Assembly: GCA_905221295.1 (NCBI GenBank)
Contig: CAJNCP010000020.1
Location: forward strand, 1-8,498
Direction of reading: 5' to 3'
Origin: a bacterium
GTDB taxonomy: Bacteria; Bacillota; Bacilli; Lactobacillales; Streptococcaceae
DNA length: 8,498 nucleotides
Part shown: positions 5,850 through 8,498 of the stretch, one piece after another
Layout of the letters: every line of letters starts with the position of its first letter
Numbering within the stretch: position 1 is the first letter of the stretch
Notes under the pieces: generated by a model
Told to the model about the DNA's origin: nothing
What the model saw: only the letters and a program-made list of their open reading frames with translations
Databases searched by the model: none
Program-made: the position numbers and the translations under genes

Positions 5850-5877
5850 GATACAAAACTACTATAAGTTTCAAAAA
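5850..5877 (-). other. Possible dif-like recombination site upstream of the recombinase
   Basis: On the - strand GAAACTTATAGTAGTTTTG (5872-5854) has AAACT/AGTTT half-sites around a 6-base centre. It resembles, from memory, the GAAA…TTATAG…TTTT core of streptococcal difSL. XerS genes are known to have difSL just upstream, and this lies about 150 bases upstream of the recombinase. The match is incomplete and the spacing differs, so the assignment is weak. Confidence 0.25.
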
Positions 5878-5900
5878 ATAGTGAAAATTTTGAGAACAAT

Positions 5901-5929
5901 AAAAAATAGGAATTTAATCCTATTTTTTT
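5901..5929 (-). terminator. Terminator of the toxN/abiQ-like gene
   Basis: AAAAAATAGGA (5901-5911) pairs with TCCTATTTTTT (5918-5928) around a 6-base loop, so T-runs follow the stem in both directions. The toxin's TAG stop lies inside the stem, which places it exactly at the end of the operon. Confidence 0.7.
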
Positions 5930-6423
5930 GAATTATAAATTTTTTCTAGTTCAAGTAAATCTAAACAATAATTAGCAGTTGCTTCAGTTATAGCTATTCT
6001 ATGTTCAGACTTTACTTTTACGGCCCGAACATCCTTACATCTCTTTTTTATTGAATCCTTGTTTGGACGTAAATAATTGATTTCGTTCATAAGAAGATCA
6101 TAATATAATGGATCAGTCATAAGAATACCTTCCATATTAATAGCGCTTCTATATTGTTCTGGAACGGGAATCATATTATTTATTAACAAATAAGCTATTT
6201 TCTCGTTATTTTTATCAAATATAGGCATATTGACATATGATGTTCTCTTCCCTTTATTTGATGTTAAAGGAACCAAATAATCAATACCCTCAATTGATAA
6301 CATTATTCCAATGTAAGGACGCGTTTTTTTAGTTTTACCAACAAATTCTTTATTAAAAGGAACACGGATATCAATTTGACGTAATTCATTTAAGTAATTT
6401 GTATCTACTTTATAAAATTTCAT
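5920..6423 (-). CDS. ToxN/AbiQ-family type III toxin (endoribonuclease)
   Basis: This is 167 residues from ATG 6423; the open frame extends further upstream, but that part overlaps the attenuator hairpin and the start of the family is MKFYKVD. ToxN (about 170 residues) and AbiQ (about 186) have the same length and order of motifs. Seen here are YKVDTNYLNELR at 4-15, RVPF at 20-23, RPYIGIML at 35-42, DYLVPLTS at 48-55 with K58 close by, INNMIPV at 81-87 and YYDLLMNEINYLR…SIKKR at 107-128. In ToxN the serine of PLTS (S55 here) and the nearby lysine are at the nuclease active site. These toxins cut adenine-rich RNA, stop growth and abort phage infection; their repeat RNA folds into pseudoknots that hold the toxin inactive. 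The repeat array, terminator and promoter directly upstream complete the operon. The ribosome binding site is weak (AGTGAG about 13 bases away), in keeping with low toxin output. Confidence 0.88.
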   Translation of the reverse strand: MKFYKVDTNYLNELRQIDIRVPFNKEFVGKTKKTRPYIGIMLSIEGIDYLVPLTSNKGKRTSYVNMPIFDKNNEKIAYLLINNMIPVPEQYRSAINMEGILMTDPLYYDLLMNEINYLRPNKDSIKKRCKDVRAVKVKSEHRIAITEATANYCLDLLELEKIYNSKK

Positions 6424-6452
6424 TTCTAATAAACTACTCACTTTTGTACTTA

Positions 6453-6487
6453 CAAAAATTGGGCTGTCGGTAAGACAACCCAATTTT
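6453..6487 (-). terminator. Attenuating terminator between antitoxin repeats and toxin
   Basis: On the - strand ATTGGGTTGTC (6484-6474) pairs with GACAGCCCAAT (6468-6458) over a 5-base loop with one G·U pair, and the flanking AAAA/TTTT extend the stem into a run of T (6457-6453). In type III systems such a terminator lets most transcripts end after the RNA antitoxin, so antitoxin exceeds toxin mRNA. Confidence 0.85.
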
Positions 6488-6587
6488 AAAACTTCCAGTA
6501 AGGCTCGGAATCTCCAAAATTAAAACTTCCAGTAAGGCTCGGAATCTCCAAAATTAAAACTTCCAGTAAGGCTCGGAATCTCCAAAA
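6486..6587 (-). ncRNA. Type III antitoxin RNA (ToxI/antiQ-like), three 34-nt repeats
   Basis: Three perfect 34-bp tandem repeats cover 6554-6587, 6520-6553 and 6486-6519 in order of transcription. The array starts about 20 bases after the expected transcript start and stops exactly where the attenuator hairpin begins. Each - strand unit begins TTTTGGAGATTCCGAG and contains TTCC…GGAA, which can form a short stem with a 10-base loop, as needed for a pseudoknot core. Known antitoxins of this class have 2.8 to 5.5 repeats of 34-37 bases, which the toxin itself cuts into single units that wrap around toxin molecules. The unit sequence is not one I can match to a named system. The array has no spacers, which rules out CRISPR. 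Confidence 0.88.
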
Positions 6588-6613
6588 AAGATATTACTCT
6601 TTATTTCATAATA

Positions 6614-6642
6614 AGTATATTATATAACATACTTTTTGTCAA
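6614..6642 (-). promoter_or_regulatory. Strong promoter of the type III toxin-antitoxin operon
   Basis: TTGACA (6642-6637), 17 bases, then TATACT (6619-6614) on the - strand: a consensus -35 and near-consensus -10 at ideal spacing. Transcription should start near 6606, just ahead of the first repeat. High, steady antitoxin synthesis is what such systems require. Confidence 0.85.
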
Positions 6643-6677
6643 GTATTTCTCTTATAAAAAGCTTATATAACACGTTA

Positions 6678-6696
6678 CATGACCTTACCCCTCCTT
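6678..6696 (-). pseudogene. Start of a lost gene: good ribosome binding site and ATG followed at once by TAA
   Basis: AAGGAGGGG (6696-6688) lies 7 bases before ATG (6680-6678), just after the stop of the partner gene, as for a coupled next gene. The codon after ATG is TAA. Partner genes of this kind are usually followed by another partner or the LXG effector, so the gene appears to have been cut off at its first codon, marking the right edge of the island. Confidence 0.5.
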
Positions 6697-7074
6697 CGTA
6701 TGTAATAGCTTCTCGATGAAATTTCCCAGACTGTTAATCTGACTCTGACACCAGCCAATAAGGCCGTTTTCTTCGTTCTTTTGGTTCTCTAGTCTAGTGA
6801 TTTCATCACAGATGGCATCATAGAAGGTATTCATCTCCGTTTGGAAACTCGTATAGTCACTGGAGAAGGTTTCCCACTGCTTGGTAAAGGCATCTTTTTG
6901 TTTGCCTTGCCAATCCGGCTGGATATTACGGTGATTGATAGGATACCTGATATCATGAACCTTTTTTTGAATTTCCCCTACAGACTTCTTGGCCGTACGA
7001 AGACGCTCCAATTTTTCATCGATGGAAGTAATCCGTGATTGGGCGGAGGAGATGCTGGAAGAGTGTTGATTCAC
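6685..7074 (-). CDS. DUF5082/YwqH-like helical LXG partner, 5' end altered
   Basis: This is a 129-residue helical protein. It opens SSISSAQSRITSIDEKLERLRTAKK, has a central DWQGKQKDAF with the W-x-G turn (W55, G57), and ends in two more helices; this is the pattern of DUF5082 (YwqH-like) or related WXG100-type proteins that accompany LXG toxins and help bring them to the T7SS. The start used is GTG 7074 with AAGG a few bases upstream. Family members usually have some 10-15 more residues before QHSSSISSAQSR. Here in-frame codons (NSLQGR) continue upstream only to a TAG at 7090-7092, beside the neighbouring terminator, so the 5' end looks replaced by recombination. It may have lost its own promoter and be weakly expressed or defunct. 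Confidence 0.7.
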   Translation of the reverse strand: MNQHSSSISSAQSRITSIDEKLERLRTAKKSVGEIQKKVHDIRYPINHRNIQPDWQGKQKDAFTKQWETFSSDYTSFQTEMNTFYDAICDEITRLENQKNEENGLIGWCQSQINSLGNFIEKLLHTKEG

Positions 7075-7092
7075 TCTACCTTGAAGAGAATT

Positions 7093-7141
7093 CTATTTAA
7101 AGCAAGAGCTTACCAATAAAATATTAGTAAACTCTTGTTTC
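7093..7141 (-). terminator. Terminator after the TNT toxin/immunity pair
   Basis: A long near-perfect hairpin: 7123-7140 (- strand AAACAAGAGTTTACTAAT) pairs with 7099-7117 with G·U pairs and one bulge, then TTTAAAT follows. T-rich DNA on the other side makes it usable in both directions. It sits at the junction with the truncated partner gene. Confidence 0.65.
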
Positions 7142-7173
7142 ATTTATTCTATCATAAAAGGGGGAGTTATTTA

Positions 7174-7503
7174 TTATTCTGTGACATCATCCCAGAGGGG
7201 GGATAGATAGTTAACGGGCATTCCTTCCTTGACATAGTATCGATTAATAATAACTATGTCTGCTAAAAAATCTAAAAATTTTGTTTTTGCTTCTTGGAAT
7301 GTATTATAAACATGCTTTCCATTAAAACTTCCTCTATCCATTGTTCCGTATACAAAATATAAATTTTCTACTTGATTATATTCAATGACGACTTCCCATT
7401 CTCCAGGTTTTTCCTCTGAAAATATTGAATATCTTAAACTTGAGTAACCTAATTTCTCAATTTCCTTTAGAAGATCCTTTTTCTGTAATTCTAATTTACT
7501 CAT
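7174..7503 (-). CDS. Imm59-like immunity protein for the TNT toxin
   Basis: This is 109 residues, starting at an ATG that shares its A with the toxin's TAA (TAATG) behind a good GAGGTGA site, so it is made in step with the toxin. The sequence LGYSSLRYSIFSEEKPGEWEVVIEY…, YFVYGTMDRGSFNGKHVY and RYYVKEGMPVNYLSPLWDD is one I associate with the Imm59 immunity family, proteins often next to toxin tails in Firmicutes; the family name is from memory. It is cytoplasmic with no signal peptide. Its expected job is to bind the NAD+ glycohydrolase domain and protect the producing cell. A strong terminator follows at 7093-7141. Confidence 0.72.
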   Translation of the reverse strand: MSKLELQKKDLLKEIEKLGYSSLRYSIFSEEKPGEWEVVIEYNQVENLYFVYGTMDRGSFNGKHVYNTFQEAKTKFLDFLADIVIINRYYVKEGMPVNYLSPLWDDVTE

Positions 7504-8498
7504 TATTTCACCTCTCTTATAAGACCAAGTTTCTCATACCAACTGATGGATGTACCAAATTTCAATTGAGTTCCACCACCTTGACCGAAAACAATATCTA
7601 TCATTCCTTCTTTAGGTTCTGCTATATCTTTTAGTGAGAATTTATACTCTCCCATCAATTTATCAAGTATCATTTTATCAGGTTTAGATAATCCTTCATA
7701 ACCCATTTTTACATTTTTTAAATTAATTTCCTTCACAATTTCATATTGATGATATGTTTGATATCCCTCTGGATATGGTAGACCCCGTTTATTAAAAGGT
7801 ATTATCTTCCCTTCTTTCACTGGACTTGTGAATGTACCTCCAGATTCACCAAATCTATCTATGATATCTCCAACTTTTAAATTAGCTGGTTTTGTAATAG
7901 CGTTACCAGCACTATCTAAAACAAAGCCATTTTCAAGAGGCCAATCGATAGAACCGTCAGCTTTTAGATAAGAACGATATCTGACTGGTGTTGGTTTCCC
8001 TGTTGCCTTATCAATATCCTTAGAGAGGTACGCATATTTGCCATTCCCCCATGAAATCCTCTCTGCAAAGTATTTTCCTTGTTGTGCGTACTCTTTGCGA
8101 AGGTAGTTATCGAACTTCGAACTCTCCCTCGCAAGTCTGCTTTCTTCCAGATTCTTCAGAATCTGTTCTCGGTTATACTTCGGTGCTTCGACATCTACCT
8201 TCACCTTATTGAGACTAAACTTGCTGGCTGCTGAGGAAGCCGCATAGCCTCCTATGATATTCCCGATAAAGTTTGCTCTCTGCGCATCTTCTTCGCTACC
8301 ACCTACAAGCTTGGTCCCATGATAGGCAACCTGACCCGTTGTATAAGCACCGGCTTCCCCTAGCGCAAACTGGGTCACCCCCTTGACAACGCTCTGGGTT
8401 TGCCCTATAGGAATCATGATAGCACTAACCGTCGCAAAGGCGCCACCAACATCATGATACAGCTTGTCATTGCCCATGAAAAGCGTATCCCTGATGGG
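7503..8498 (-). CDS. LXG-type effector with TNT NAD+ glycohydrolase domain, 5' part beyond window
   Basis: The frame is open to the right edge (PIRDTLFMGNDKLYHDV…), so the ATG at 8477 is internal and the secretion (LXG) part lies outside. Counting from that methionine, residues 10-90 are a Gly/Ala-rich hydrophobic pre-toxin region with segments able to enter membranes (ATVSAIMIPIG, FIGNIIGGYAASSAASKF). The C-terminal domain matches TNT (DUF4237): RYRSYLKADGSIDWPLENGF at 166-185, DRFGESGGTFTSP at 207-219, the RGLP arginine R231, TYHQYEIV with H243, and FGQGGGTQ ending in Q304. Arg, His and Gln at these places are the NAD-handling residues of the tuberculosis necrotizing toxin. The enzyme would split NAD+ in the target cell. 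The domain looks complete and intact. Its stop overlaps the immunity gene start by one base. Confidence 0.87.
   Translation of the reverse strand, partial: PIRDTLFMGNDKLYHDVGGAFATVSAIMIPIGQTQSVVKGVTQFALGEAGAYTTGQVAYHGTKLVGGSEEDAQRANFIGNIIGGYAASSAASKFSLNKVKVDVEAPKYNREQILKNLEESRLARESSKFDNYLRKEYAQQGKYFAERISWGNGKYAYLSKDIDKATGKPTPVRYRSYLKADGSIDWPLENGFVLDSAGNAITKPANLKVGDIIDRFGESGGTFTSPVKEGKIIPFNKRGLPYPEGYQTYHQYEIVKEINLKNVKMGYEGLSKPDKMILDKLMGEYKFSLKDIAEPKEGMIDIVFGQGGGTQLKFGTSISWYEKLGLIREVK

Noticed and set aside
5904..6483. Longer toxin start giving 187 residues (MGCLTDSPIF…)
   Set aside because: The extra 20 codons lie in the attenuator hairpin; ToxN/AbiQ proteins begin at the MKFYKVD-like sequence.
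6486..6587. Three tandem repeats as a CRISPR array
   Set aside because: The 34-bp units are contiguous with no spacers, and they lie between a promoter and a terminator upstream of a ToxN/AbiQ-like gene, which fits an RNA antitoxin.
4298..6677. Island as a classical insertion sequence or transposon
   Set aside because: No transposase, no terminal inverted repeats and no target-site duplication that I could find at the two edges.
6841..7634. Plus-strand frames 6841-7038 and 7425-7634
   Set aside because: Both are opposite well-supported minus-strand genes and look like reverse-reading artefacts.

Overview
The window looks like a streptococcal (Streptococcus, low-GC Firmicute) type VII secretion (T7SS/Esx) effector locus. 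The evidence is LXG-type pre-toxin linkers, helical partner proteins of the kind that accompany LXG effectors, swapped toxin tails each followed by an immunity gene, and a tyrosine recombinase very close to the streptococcal XerS family. Species cannot be fixed from sequence alone.

Layout. Left arm (1-4297, all + strand): the 3' part of an LXG effector ending in an HNH/ENDO VII-like nuclease domain, with a one-base deletion near position 144 that breaks its frame; its likely immunity gene (DUF6985-like); a terminator; a scrap of a second nuclease (WHH motif) running in frame into a SUKH/SMI1-type immunity gene; a second, similar terminator; an orphan toxin C-terminal module with no secretion domain, followed by a one-base-overlapping immunity candidate; a decayed linker fragment; and a small helical LXG-partner-like gene coupled to a gene cut off after 34 codons. 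Central island (about 4298-6677, AT-rich, - strand): a XerS-like recombinase and, upstream of it, a complete type III toxin-antitoxin operon. That operon has a strong promoter, three perfect 34-bp repeats (the ToxI/antiQ-like RNA antitoxin), an attenuating terminator and a ToxN/AbiQ endoribonuclease gene. Right arm (6678-8498, - strand): a WXG-like DUF5082-type partner gene missing its normal 5' end, a terminator, an Imm59-like immunity gene and the 3' part of an LXG effector with a TNT-type NAD+ glycohydrolase domain that runs off the right edge.

How it fits together. The two arms point at each other, so the locus reads like two convergent LXG effector arrays separated by a mobile or defensive island. 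The orphan tails and immunity genes to the left fit the established model in which polymorphic toxin loci keep a reservoir of toxin/immunity cassettes that can replace the active tail through short shared linker sequences. The most notable system is the three-repeat type III toxin-antitoxin operon, a class known for abortive-infection phage defence, lying next to a XerS-like recombinase inside a T7SS toxin array. Everything here was read by eye; family names are from recognition of motifs, not from searches.
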